Shown here in pieces: positions 39,699-47,794 of a stretch of DNA of 64,000 bases; position 1 is the first letter of the stretch; every line of letters starts with the position of its first letter. The position numbers and the translations under genes are program-made. The notes under the pieces are model-generated. The model did not search any database and had not been told where the DNA came from. It saw only the letters and a program-made list of their open reading frames with translations. This DNA is from Dactylosporangium roseum (GTDB taxonomy: Bacteria; Actinomycetota; Actinomycetes; Mycobacteriales; Micromonosporaceae). Location: the NCBI RefSeq assembly GCF_025264685.1, contig NZ_CP073721.1, forward strand, positions 4,331,001 to 4,395,000, given 5' to 3'.

Positions 39699-39989
39699 TC
39701 AGCCGTGCGCCCGCGCCGGCAGGCCTGGCACGCGCAGCAGCGCCTCGTCGGCATAACACCACACCCAGTCCTCACCCGGCTCGAACGACTGCACGAGCGG
39801 GTGGCCGTCGGCGTGGAAGTGGGCCGTGGCGTGCCTGGCCGGCGACGAGTCGCAGCAGCCGACATGACCACAGGTCAGGCACAGCCGCAGGTGGACCCAC
39901 CGGCCACCGGCCGCGAGGCAGTCCTCGCACCCGTCGGCGCCGGGCCGGACGTCGTTGATCTGGTCGAGGTGCTCACAGGGGTCGCTCAC
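39699..39989 (-). CDS. UBP-type zinc-finger domain protein
   Basis: A 96-residue protein that is almost entirely a ZnF-UBP domain: CEDCLAAGGRWVHLRLCLTC, then HVGCCDSSPARHATAHFHAD and HPLVQSFEPGEDWVWCYAD. In eukaryotes this domain binds the ubiquitin C-terminus; in bacteria, which mostly lack ubiquitin, its role is unknown. Zinc-binding Cys and His are all present. The GTG at 39989 is used. The gene is followed by the convergent end of nadK about 90 bases away. Confidence 0.87.
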   Translation of the reverse strand: MSDPCEHLDQINDVRPGADGCEDCLAAGGRWVHLRLCLTCGHVGCCDSSPARHATAHFHADGHPLVQSFEPGEDWVWCYADEALLRVPGLPARAHG

Positions 39990-40264
39990 GATCACACCGT
40001 ATCCCGTTCCGGCCGCCTCGCTCCGGGTGAGATACGCGCGGTTCGTTGCCGGTTCGATGCCGGGTCGTTCGCGTGGTGCGACGCCGAGGACCGGGCCGGC
40101 GACCGGCTCGACGAGCACGACGTCGCCGGCGGCCCTGGCCGCACGTGCGGCTCCGCCGCACGGAATTGTCGCTGTGGCTCTGCCACAGCCGCTAAGGCAT
40201 CCTAGGATGCTAGGATGAGGACTGGCGAAGGGTGAGCTGGGCGGGATGTTCGAGCGGGGAAAGC
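39990..40264. other. Gene-free region ahead of dinB terminator
   Basis: No gene is supported here. It holds the hairpin plus CATCCTAGGATG element at 40173-40217. After that comes a six-codon open frame (ATG at 40215, MRTGEG) with no clear role. Confidence 0.55.
40173..40217 (+). promoter_or_regulatory. Hairpin plus CATCCTAGGATG palindromes (orphan copy)
   Basis: GCTGTGGC-TCT-GCCACAGC (40171-40189) is followed by GCATCCTAGGATGCTAGGATG (40197-40217), which contains the perfect palindrome CATCCTAGGATG twice overlapping in half. The same two elements in the same order and spacing precede the NIS synthetase gene at 24504-24550, but no gene follows here. Confidence 0.5.
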
Positions 40265-40304
40265 CCGCCAGCGGGCCGCCAGGGCCCGCTGGCGGTGCGG
40301 GCCC
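40265..40304 (-). terminator. dinB terminator
   Basis: A 13-bp stem CCGCCAGCGGGCC (40265-40277 with 40283-40295) lies 30 bases beyond the dinB stop. The 3' arm can alternatively pair with 40296-40304 (AGGGCCCGC / GCGGGCCCT), so two exclusive hairpins are possible. Confidence 0.7.
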
Positions 40305-40326
40305 TGGGTCCACGCCTCAGGGACGC

Positions 40327-41511
40327 TCAGTCCGGCAGCAGCGGCACCGTCGGGCCCTGCCGGCGGCCCAGCAGCGACGCCCGCGTCAGGGCCGCCGAGC
40401 CGAACCGGTCGCGGACCGCGTCGAGCGCCGTGTCGAGGGAGTCGCCCGCCGCGACCTCGAACGGCAGCTCCAGTTGCACCCCGCCGCCGGCGTCGAGATT
40501 GCCGACCGCGACGCCGACGAGGGTCAGGCCGCGCCGCGCGATCGCCGGGGCCGCCGCGGTGTGCAGGCGCCGGACCGCGTCGAGGATCGTCTGAGTGTGC
40601 CAGGTCGGGCGGCTCAGCGTGTGTGAGCGGGTGACCCGGGTGAAGTCCGCGAACCGCAGCCGCAGCGTCACCGTGCGGCCGGGTCGGCCGCCGGCGCGCA
40701 TCCGGCGGCCGACCCGGTCGACGAGCTCGGCGAGGACCGCCTCGACGAACGGCGGCGGGTGCGGGCCGCGGCCCAGGGCCCGTTGCGCGCCGACCGAGCG
40801 GCGGCGCCGCCCGGTGACGACCGGGCGCGGATCGCGGTTGTGGGCCAGGGCGTGCAGGTGCCGGCCCGCCCACTCGCCCAGCATGGTCACGAGGGTGGCC
40901 TCGCCGAGCCGGGCGACCTGCCCGACGGTGGTGATACGTCGTTCACGCAGCTTCGCCGAGGTGACGGCGCCGACGCCCCACAGTCGCTCGACCGGCAGGG
41001 CGTGCAGGAACTCGAGCTCCCGGTCGGGCTCGACGAGCAGCAGGCCGTCGGGCTTGGCGACGCCGCTGGCGACCTTGGCGAGAAACTTGGTCCGGGCGAC
41101 GCCGACGGTGATCGGCAGACCGACCTCGCGCAGGACGTCGGCCCGCAGCCGGGTCGCGATCTCCAGCGGGGTGCCGGCGATGCGGAGCAGGCCGCCGACG
41201 TCGAGGAACGCCTCGTCGATGGAGATGCCCTCGATGACCGGGGTGGTGCTGCGGAAGACCTCGAAGACCGCCTTGGACGCGGTCGAATACGCCTTCATGC
41301 GCGGCGGGACGACCAGCGCCTCCGGGCACAGGGCCCGGGCCTGCCGGCCGCCCATCGCCGTGCGCACGCCCCGCCGCTTGGCCTCGTAGCTGCAGGCCAG
41401 GACCACGCCACCGCCCACGATGACCGGGCGGCCACGCAGGCGGGGGTCGTCACGCTGCTCGACGGAGGCGTAGAATGCGTCCAGGTCCGCGTGCAGGATC
41501 GAGGCCGACAC
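40327..41511 (-). CDS. dinB: DNA polymerase IV (Y-family, error-prone)
   Basis: A Y-family polymerase of about 394 residues for translesion synthesis. Catalytic acidic residues lie in LHADLDAFYASVE and GISIDEAFLDV. The motif VGVARTKFLAKVAS is the usual finger-palm segment, and a little-finger domain with TRSHTLSRPT follows. The C-terminus ends QGPTVPLLPD with no obvious beta-clamp QLxLF motif, although VQLELPF at about residue 345 resembles one. The start is GTG at 41511 or GTG at 41517; a LexA box overlaps the start, which favours 41511. SOS control is likely. Confidence 0.9.
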   Translation of the reverse strand: MSASILHADLDAFYASVEQRDDPRLRGRPVIVGGGVVLACSYEAKRRGVRTAMGGRQARALCPEALVVPPRMKAYSTASKAVFEVFRSTTPVIEGISIDEAFLDVGGLLRIAGTPLEIATRLRADVLREVGLPITVGVARTKFLAKVASGVAKPDGLLLVEPDRELEFLHALPVERLWGVGAVTSAKLRERRITTVGQVARLGEATLVTMLGEWAGRHLHALAHNRDPRPVVTGRRRRSVGAQRALGRGPHPPPFVEAVLAELVDRVGRRMRAGGRPGRTVTLRLRFADFTRVTRSHTLSRPTWHTQTILDAVRRLHTAAAPAIARRGLTLVGVAVGNLDAGGGVQLELPFEVAAGDSLDTALDAVRDRFGSAALTRASLLGRRQGPTVPLLPD

Positions 41512-41524
41512 GAACACATGTTCG
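41511..41524. promoter_or_regulatory. LexA (SOS) box at the dinB start
   Basis: CGAAC-ACAT-GTTCG matches the actinobacterial LexA consensus CGAAC-N4-GTTCG exactly. It sits directly at the dinB start, so LexA would block transcription until DNA damage. Confidence 0.82.
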
Positions 41525-41585
41525 CATGAATCTCGAAAAGTCGCGGGCGTCGGCGATGGTCGACGTCGCGGAACCCTCCGGGGAA

Positions 41586-43334
41586 TCAGCGCAGCCGGAT
41601 GGTCTTGCCGCCGCTGAGCGGATGCTCCTTGACCCGCAGCTCCGCGAGCGTGACCCCGGCCGGCACGTCGAAGACGAGCGTGCCGGTGATCGAGTTGCCC
41701 GGATTGATGTCGCTGAGCAGCGGCCGGGTCTTCTCGTAGTAGATCCAGGAGAGCTCGTCGGGCGAGTACTCCCGCGCGTCCGCGTCACGCAGGTGCTGGC
41801 TGCCCAGCCAGACCCGCGCGTTGCCGTCGCCGATGTTCTCGACCTTCAGCTCGACCAGGCAGAACTGGCCCTGCGCCTGCTTGGTGACCGGCCATGGGCC
41901 GAGTTCGGTGGTACCGCACGAGAGCCCCGCGACGGTGAACCGCAGTTTCCCGTCCGCGGCGACCGGGCTCGGCTTCGGCGGCTTGGCGGTCGTACGGGCC
42001 GCGTCGGGCACGGCCCCCGGGCCGCCCTTGCCGCCGTTGTCGTCGCCGGCCGACTCGGCGAGTTTCAGCACCCCGAACAGGCAGGCCAGGACCGTGGCGA
42101 GGGCGACACCGGTGAAGACCGCGCGGCCCACCCGGCGCGGCCTGGGCCGCGGCGGCGGCGGGACCGGCGGCAGGGGCCGCGAGCGCAACCGCGCGCCGGC
42201 CGGTGCGGCGGGCCCGCTCCAGGTGCCGTCCGGCTCCCCTGCGCCACGTGCCGGACGGCCGCCGTGACCCACACCCGGACCGGCCACGATCGGTCCCGCC
42301 ATCAGCGCGTCGGCCACGGTCGAATCCACCGCCGTCGGGGCGACCGGGCGCGGGCTCACCGGGGCGGCGCCGGGCGCGAACCGCGCGCCGTGCCGCCCGG
42401 AGCCGGCCGGATGCCGGGCGGTGGCCCCGGCCGTCGCGTCTCCCGAGCCCGCGGCCGGATGCGCCGCACGGGCGGTGGCCGCCGTGCCGGCCGCGGGCGG
42501 GACCCGCACCTCGGCCGGGTCGCGCTGGCCGACCAGCGCGAGCAGGACCTGCTCCGCGCGCGGGCGGGCCGCCGGGTCCGCGCGCAGCGCCCGGCCCACC
42601 ACCTCCGCCAGGGCGGGGTCCAGGCCGTCGAGGTCGGCAAGGTCGGCAAGGTCGGCCCGGCCGGACTCCCCCGCCGGACCGGCGAACGGCAGCCGTCCGG
42701 TGCCGGCCCACGCCACCAGCAGGCCCCACGCGTACACGTCGCTGGCGTGGCTCGGCGGGCCGCCCCGCCGCTGCTCCGGTGCGAGCCAGCCCGGCGTGCC
42801 GAACTGCTGCCGGTCGGCCGGGCCGGTGTGGCCCAGCAGGCGCGCCACGCCGAAGTCGATGACCTTCGGGCCGAACGGCGACAGCAGCACGTTGCGCGGG
42901 CTGAGGTCGGCGTGGACCAGGCCGACGGCGTGGATCGCGGTCAGGGCCGCCGCCACGCCGACGGCCACCGCCGTCACGTGGCCCTCGAGCGGGCCGTGTG
43001 CGGTCGCGTAGTCGTGCAGGGACGGCCCGGGCACGTATTCCGTCACGAGGTACGGCACGGGGCCGTCGAGAGCCACGTCGAGCACCCGGGCGGTGCAGAA
43101 CCCGGCGACCCGCGACGCGGCGGCGGCCTCGGCGGCGAAGCGGTGCCGGAACAGCGGGTCGCCGTGCAGCGCCGGATTGATCACCTTCAGCGCGACGTCG
43201 CGGCCGCCGGGTGCGGCGGCGAGGTAGACGATGCCCATCCCGCCGACGCCGAGCACGCCCCGCAGCCGGTACTGCCCGACGGTCGCCGGGTCGGTGTCGC
43301 GCAGCGGTGCGGGCGGGTCCCCCATGCCTGCCAT
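41586..43334 (-). CDS. Membrane Ser/Thr protein kinase with DUF4352-like sensor domain
   Basis: A 582-residue receptor kinase. The kinase domain (about 20-290) has the Gly loop GVGGMGIVY, Lys50 in VALKVI, the catalytic loop HADLSPRN (Asp143) and DFG at 160-162. The usual HRDLKPxN is altered at two places (R to A and K to S), so activation-loop regulation should differ from RD kinases. A Pro/Ala-rich stretch leads to a membrane helix at about 402-424. The outer part (460-582; SCGTTELG, CLVELKVENIG) resembles DUF4352-type beta-sandwich domains. Ligand unknown. It starts 26 bases after the glucokinase stop. Confidence 0.88.
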   Translation of the reverse strand: MAGMGDPPAPLRDTDPATVGQYRLRGVLGVGGMGIVYLAAAPGGRDVALKVINPALHGDPLFRHRFAAEAAAASRVAGFCTARVLDVALDGPVPYLVTEYVPGPSLHDYATAHGPLEGHVTAVAVGVAAALTAIHAVGLVHADLSPRNVLLSPFGPKVIDFGVARLLGHTGPADRQQFGTPGWLAPEQRRGGPPSHASDVYAWGLLVAWAGTGRLPFAGPAGESGRADLADLADLDGLDPALAEVVGRALRADPAARPRAEQVLLALVGQRDPAEVRVPPAAGTAATARAAHPAAGSGDATAGATARHPAGSGRHGARFAPGAAPVSPRPVAPTAVDSTVADALMAGPIVAGPGVGHGGRPARGAGEPDGTWSGPAAPAGARLRSRPLPPVPPPPRPRPRRVGRAVFTGVALATVLACLFGVLKLAESAGDDNGGKGGPGAVPDAARTTAKPPKPSPVAADGKLRFTVAGLSCGTTELGPWPVTKQAQGQFCLVELKVENIGDGNARVWLGSQHLRDADAREYSPDELSWIYYEKTRPLLSDINPGNSITGTLVFDVPAGVTLAELRVKEHPLSGGKTIRLR

Positions 43335-43359
43335 CGTGCCCTACACGCGCACGCACGGG

Positions 43360-44121
43360 TCACGCGGCGGCGACGCTGCGCTGGGCGAGGAGGGCCGCGC
43401 CGACGATGCCGGCGTTGTTCTGCAGCGTCGCCGGCACCACGCGGGTGGGCACGTCGACGTGGTGCAGCCACCTGTCGGCCTTCTTGCTGACCCCGCCGCC
43501 GACGATGATCAGGTCGGGCCACAGCAGGGCGTGCAGGTGCCGCAGGTACGTCCGCACGCGCTCGCCGAACTCCTGCCACGGCAGGTCCTCGGCCTCCCGG
43601 ACCCGGTCCGAGGCGTAGTCCTCCGCGTCGCCGCCGTGCAGGTGCAGGCCGCTCATCTGCAGGTGGCCGAACTCCGTGTTGGGCACGAGCCTGCCGTCGA
43701 TGAACAGCGCGCTGCCGATGCCGGTGCCGAAGGTGACCATGACGACGAGGCCGCCGACCCCCTTGCCGGCGCCGTACTCCACCTCGGCGACCCCGGCCGC
43801 GTCGGCGTCGTTGAGCACCGTCACCGGCCGGCCGAGGGCCTCGGCGAACAGCCGCTCGGCGGGCGCGTCGACCCACGAGCCGTCGACGTTCGCGGCGGTC
43901 TTCGTGACGCCGTGCTGGACGACGGCCGGGAAGGTGATGCCGACAGCGGACGCCGGTTCGAACTGGCCGGCGACCGCCGCGACCGTCTTCACCACGCTGG
44001 GCACGTCGGCCGGCTGCGGCGTCTCGATCCTCACCCGGTCACTGGTGAACCGGCCGGTCGACAGGTCGACCGGCGCCCCCTTGATGCCGGAACCGCCGAT
44101 GTCGATGCCCAGGACGACCAC
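43360..44121 (-). CDS. ppgK: Polyphosphate glucokinase (ROK family)
   Basis: A 253-residue ROK-family kinase that phosphorylates glucose using polyphosphate or ATP. The N-terminal LGIDIGGSGIKGAPVDL is the phosphate loop, VLNDADAAGVAE holds the catalytic Asp, VTFGTGIGSALF is the nucleotide loop and NTEFGHLQM follows the family pattern (a Glu-His rather than the zinc-binding Cys cluster of typical ROK sugar kinases, as in ppgK). The GTG at 44121 follows GGAGGAGC. It is probably co-transcribed with the downstream kinase gene. Confidence 0.92.
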   Translation of the reverse strand: MVVLGIDIGGSGIKGAPVDLSTGRFTSDRVRIETPQPADVPSVVKTVAAVAGQFEPASAVGITFPAVVQHGVTKTAANVDGSWVDAPAERLFAEALGRPVTVLNDADAAGVAEVEYGAGKGVGGLVVMVTFGTGIGSALFIDGRLVPNTEFGHLQMSGLHLHGGDAEDYASDRVREAEDLPWQEFGERVRTYLRHLHALLWPDLIIVGGGVSKKADRWLHHVDVPTRVVPATLQNNAGIVGAALLAQRSVAAA

Positions 44122-44188
44122 CGCTGCTCCTCCGCGCCGATGAACTCTCGCTTGCCCAGAACCCAATCATGGCGCGGCCGGCCCTCGA

Positions 44189-44449
44189 TCACCCGGGGTA
44201 GGCCCCCACCGAGTCGCGGATCTCGAACCCGGCCGTGGTGTCCTCCGAGCGGGCGCAGTGCGCGCTGCAGTAGAAGCGGCCGGACACCTCCGCCCCGTGC
44301 CCGACGATCCTGATGCCACAGTGCTCGCACACCGGCGCGAGCCGGTGGATCGCGCACTCGAACGAGTCGAAGACGTGCACACCGCCACCGACCGTGCGCA
44401 CCTCGAACGTCATGTGATAGTCATTGCCGCAGGTGTCGCAGACCGCCAT
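44189..44449 (-). CDS. Small zinc-ribbon-type protein
   Basis: An 86-residue protein with clustered cysteines: CDTCGNDYH, then FECAIHRLAPVCEHCGIRI, then FYCSAHCAR. These are three CxxC/CxH-type pairs, typical of zinc ribbons. No family name is certain. The ATG at 44449 is chosen because the residues before it look non-coding; a start at 44542 is possible. It lies between the phosphatase gene and ppgK, all on the same strand. Confidence 0.7.
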   Translation of the reverse strand: MAVCDTCGNDYHMTFEVRTVGGGVHVFDSFECAIHRLAPVCEHCGIRIVGHGAEVSGRFYCSAHCARSEDTTAGFEIRDSVGAYPG

Positions 44450-44525
44450 CCCGCTGTCCCCCGTCCGTCGGTTTCCCGCAGCGTCCGGCACCCGGGCCGG
44501 GGCCCGCAACCGATTCGGCCGGAAC

Positions 44526-46115
44526 TCATCCGGACTCGTCACCCGCCGGCTTGCGGCGGATCACCAGCAGCGCCACGTCGTCGTCGCGCGCGTCGGCGCT
44601 CAGCGTGGCGAGCAGGCCGTCGCAGAACTGCTCGAGGTCGCCGGCGCCGACTCCGGCGGCGGCCGCGCAGAGCCGCTCGAGGCCCTCGTTGATCGTGTGC
44701 CCGCGCGACTCGATGAGCCCGTCGGTGACCAGGACGAGCGCCTCGCCGGGCGCGAGCGTGAACGCGACCTCGTCCTCGTGCGGCAGCGCTACCCCGAGCA
44801 GCGCGACCCGGTCCTCCACGATCGCCACCCGGCCGCCGAGGACCCGCACGGGCGGCGGGTGCCCGGCGTTGGCGAGGTGGGTCTCGCCGGTGGCCGGGTC
44901 GATGCGCAGGAGGCACATCGTGGCGATCTCCTCCGGCAGGAACCGCAGCATCATGCGGTTGAGCCGTTCCATCGTGTTGCCCGGCGCGTGGCCCTCGACG
45001 AGGTAGGCCCGCAGCGCGTGCCGGACCTCGGCCATGATCGTCGCGGCCCGCAGGGAGTGCCCGGCGACGTCGCCGATGGCGGCCACGAGGTGCCCGTCGA
45101 CGGCCACCACCTCGTAGAAGTCGCCGCCGACCGAGGCGTGCTCGCTCGCCGGCTGGTAGCGCACCGCGATCTCGTAGCCGTCGAACGCCGGGAGGCTGGC
45201 CGGCAGCATGTTCTGCTGCAGGGCCAGCGCCGTGCGGCGCTCCTCGTCGTAGCTGCGCAGCGCCTCGACCGCGAGGGCCATCGCCTGGCCGAGCTGGCGC
45301 AGCAGGTCGGAGTCGTCCTCGTCGAACCCGGCGGCCGGCACCGCGATGTGCAGCGGTTCCCGGCCGGTCTTGGCGCGGGCGACCACCCGCCACACCGGCG
45401 CGTCCCACCAGGGGCCGCCGTCCTGGTGGAACAGAGCGGTGCCGACCAGCCCCCGCAGCGGGTCCTCGGCGAACTGCGCCGGGTACGCGGGCCGGATGGC
45501 CGGGAGACCGCCCACCCCGTCGACCTGCACGGCGAGGGCACCGGTCTCGTCGGACGCCGCCGCGACGGCGGCCGGGCCCTCGAAGACGCTGGCGGCGCCG
45601 CTCGCGCCGACGTGGAGCAGCCCGGAGAGCGTGGTCGCGGCGTTGATCGCGGCGGTCGTCTCGACCAGCCGGGTGAGCCGGCCGGCGAGGCGTTCCGCGC
45701 GGCGGCGGGCCCGGTAGTACCGCAGCATCGCCTGGACCGTGGCGAGCAGTTCGTCGGGGTCGATCGGCTCCGCCAGGTACGCGTCGGCGCCGCGGCTGAG
45801 GCCCTGCGTGCGGTCGACGACGTGGATGGCGGTGGCCGAGACGTGGATGACGGGCACGGCCGAGGTCCGCGGGTCCTCCTTGATGCGCTCGGCGACCTCG
45901 AACCCGTCGATGTCGGGCAGCCGGACGTCGAGCACCACCAGCTCGACCGGGTGCCGGGCGAGCAGCTCGAGCGCCTCGGCGCCGGTGGCGGCCTCGGTGA
46001 CCCGGTGCCCGTCGCGGCGCAGCCAGCTCGTGATGACGTACCGCTTCGAGGGGCTGTCGTCGACGACGAGGATGTCGGCGGCGCCCCCGGCGGTCGCGGC
46101 ACCGTCCGGGCTCAC
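44526..46115 (-). CDS. Response regulator with GAF-like and PP2C (SpoIIE) phosphatase domains
   Basis: A 529-residue protein. The receiver (about 12-130) is intact: ILVVDDSPSKRY, phospho-acceptor Asp in LVVLDVRLPDIDG, and a late Ala-Glu-Pro. A GAF-like region (about 150-290) follows. The SpoIIE-type PP2C domain (about 300-520) has GGDFYEVV, AIGDVAGH, LVTDGLIE and DDDVALLV metal motifs. Phosphorylation probably switches the phosphatase on its anti-sigma antagonist substrate, as for RsbP/RsbU. It overlaps the hybrid kinase gene by four bases (GTGA), so the kinase is the likely partner. Substrate not in this window. Confidence 0.9.
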   Translation of the reverse strand: MSPDGAATAGGAADILVVDDSPSKRYVITSWLRRDGHRVTEAATGAEALELLARHPVELVVLDVRLPDIDGFEVAERIKEDPRTSAVPVIHVSATAIHVVDRTQGLSRGADAYLAEPIDPDELLATVQAMLRYYRARRRAERLAGRLTRLVETTAAINAATTLSGLLHVGASGAASVFEGPAAVAAASDETGALAVQVDGVGGLPAIRPAYPAQFAEDPLRGLVGTALFHQDGGPWWDAPVWRVVARAKTGREPLHIAVPAAGFDEDDSDLLRQLGQAMALAVEALRSYDEERRTALALQQNMLPASLPAFDGYEIAVRYQPASEHASVGGDFYEVVAVDGHLVAAIGDVAGHSLRAATIMAEVRHALRAYLVEGHAPGNTMERLNRMMLRFLPEEIATMCLLRIDPATGETHLANAGHPPPVRVLGGRVAIVEDRVALLGVALPHEDEVAFTLAPGEALVLVTDGLIESRGHTINEGLERLCAAAAGVGAGDLEQFCDGLLATLSADARDDDVALLVIRRKPAGDESG

Positions 46116-47794
46116 CGGGCGATCCGCGCGAGGACCTCCGCGACGGCGTGCCGCGAGAGCTGCTCCTTCGCCAGGACCGCGGCCGCGCGGTCGAGGCCGG
46201 TGAAGTCCGCGGGATCGGCGGCGGTGACCACGACGACCGGGATGGCGGACAGGTCCGGGTCGCCGGCCGCGGCGGCGAGGAACTCGGTGCCGTCCCCGCC
46301 GGGCATCCGCAGGTTGAGGAAGATGACGTCGGGCCGGTCACGGGCCGCGATCGCCAGCGCCGACCGCACGTCGGCCGCCTCGGCGACCTCGTCCGCCATC
46401 CCGGTGAGAATCTGGCGGAGCCGGTGCCGGGCCGCCGGGTCGTCGTCGACGAGCAGCGCCCGGCCGGTCCGCGGCAGGTCGGCCTCGTCCGGCTGCGGCG
46501 GCGGGCGCAGCGGCAGGGACAGCGTGAACGTGCTGCCCTCGCCGGGCTCGCTGACCATGGCGAGCACACCGCCGAGGAGCCCGGCGAGCCGCCGGGCGTA
46601 GGGCAGGCCGAGCCCGGTGCCGCCGGTCTGGTGGGCGCCGCGGACCTGGTGGAACTCCTCGAACACCCGCGGCTGCTCGGCGAGCGGGATGCCGATGCCG
46701 GTGTCGGCCACGGCGATGTTGAGCCGGTCCTCGGCGACCCAGCCACCCATGGTCACGGTGCCGGTGTCGGTGAACTTCAGCGCGTTGGTGAGCAGGTTGC
46801 GCAGGATCTGCGTGAGCAGCAGCTCGTCGGTGACCAGGTCGGCGGCGGGCGGCTCCGCGACGACGAGCTCGACGCCGGGTTTCGCGAGGGGCCGCAGGGT
46901 GCCGCGCAACTGCCCGAAGACCGCGGCGAGGTCGACCCGCTCCCAGCTCACCTCGATCCGGTTCGACTCGGCCTTGGCCAGGTCGAGCAGGTCGTTGACC
47001 CGGTCGAGCAGGTCGGCGGCGGAACTCTGGACGAGCTGGAGCTGATGGGTCTGCTCGCCGGTGAGCGGGTCGGAGCGCGGGTCGAGCAGCAGCCGGGTCA
47101 ACCCGATGATCGCCGTCACCGGGGCGCGCAGCTCATGGGAGACGTTGGCCAGGAACCGGCTCTTCGCCTCGTTGGCCTCCCGCAACTGGGCCGAGCGCTC
47201 GTCCAGCTCCGCGTACAGCGCCACGACGCCCTGGTTGGTCTGCTCCAGTTCCTCCGACAACTGCCCGTACAGCGCCATGACGCCCTTGTTGGTCTCCTCC
47301 AGCTCGGCGTTGAGCTGGAGGAGTTCGTCCCGGTGCGCCTGGACGTCCTCCAGCGCGGCGACGAGCTGCTGGTTCTGCACGCTGAGCTCGTCGAGCGCCG
47401 TGGTGGGCGCGCTCGACGCCAGCTCCTGCCGCGCCGCGGCCAGCTCCTCCGGGGTGTTCCGGCCCGGCAGCCGCCGCGTCAGGGTGATCCGCTCGTCCTC
47501 CACCCGTACCTCGTCCATCAGTCGCGCGGCCGCCGCCACACCGTCAGGTGTCCCACTACCCCATCCCACCCCGGACACAACAATCGTCAACTGGGGCCGC
47601 GGCGTGTCCGTCGTGGAGAAGGTCACGATGGCGCCGAGCACCTGGCGGCCGATCTCGCTGAGCGCGGTGGCCACCCGGACCTGGTCCTGGTGCTCCATGC
47701 CGAGCGCGGCGGCGACCTCGCGGCCGCGCTGGCGCAGCACGAACACGGCGTGCTCGTCGCGCAGCGTCAGGCTCAGCAGCGGTTCGACGCTCAT
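46112..47794 (-). CDS. Hybrid histidine kinase with degenerate receiver
   Basis: A 560-residue kinase. The N-terminal 100 residues look like an RsbT-type module (ISVEP...IVTFSTTDT pattern weak). A long coiled coil follows with a repeated unit (ETNKGVMALYGQLSEEL and QTNQGVVALYAELDERS). Then come HisKA FLANVSHELRAPVTAIIG and HATPase motifs NLLTNALKFTDTG, ADTGIGIP and GTGLGLPYARRL. The C-terminal receiver has VDDDPAAR and the Lys (VLAKEQLS), but the phospho-acceptor site reads IFLNLRMP: Asn instead of Asp, so it cannot be phosphorylated there. It overlaps both neighbours by four bases. Confidence 0.9.
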   Translation of the reverse strand: MSVEPLLSLTLRDEHAVFVLRQRGREVAAALGMEHQDQVRVATALSEIGRQVLGAIVTFSTTDTPRPQLTIVVSGVGWGSGTPDGVAAAARLMDEVRVEDERITLTRRLPGRNTPEELAAARQELASSAPTTALDELSVQNQQLVAALEDVQAHRDELLQLNAELEETNKGVMALYGQLSEELEQTNQGVVALYAELDERSAQLREANEAKSRFLANVSHELRAPVTAIIGLTRLLLDPRSDPLTGEQTHQLQLVQSSAADLLDRVNDLLDLAKAESNRIEVSWERVDLAAVFGQLRGTLRPLAKPGVELVVAEPPAADLVTDELLLTQILRNLLTNALKFTDTGTVTMGGWVAEDRLNIAVADTGIGIPLAEQPRVFEEFHQVRGAHQTGGTGLGLPYARRLAGLLGGVLAMVSEPGEGSTFTLSLPLRPPPQPDEADLPRTGRALLVDDDPAARHRLRQILTGMADEVAEAADVRSALAIAARDRPDVIFLNLRMPGGDGTEFLAAAAGDPDLSAIPVVVVTAADPADFTGLDRAAAVLAKEQLSRHAVAEVLARIAR

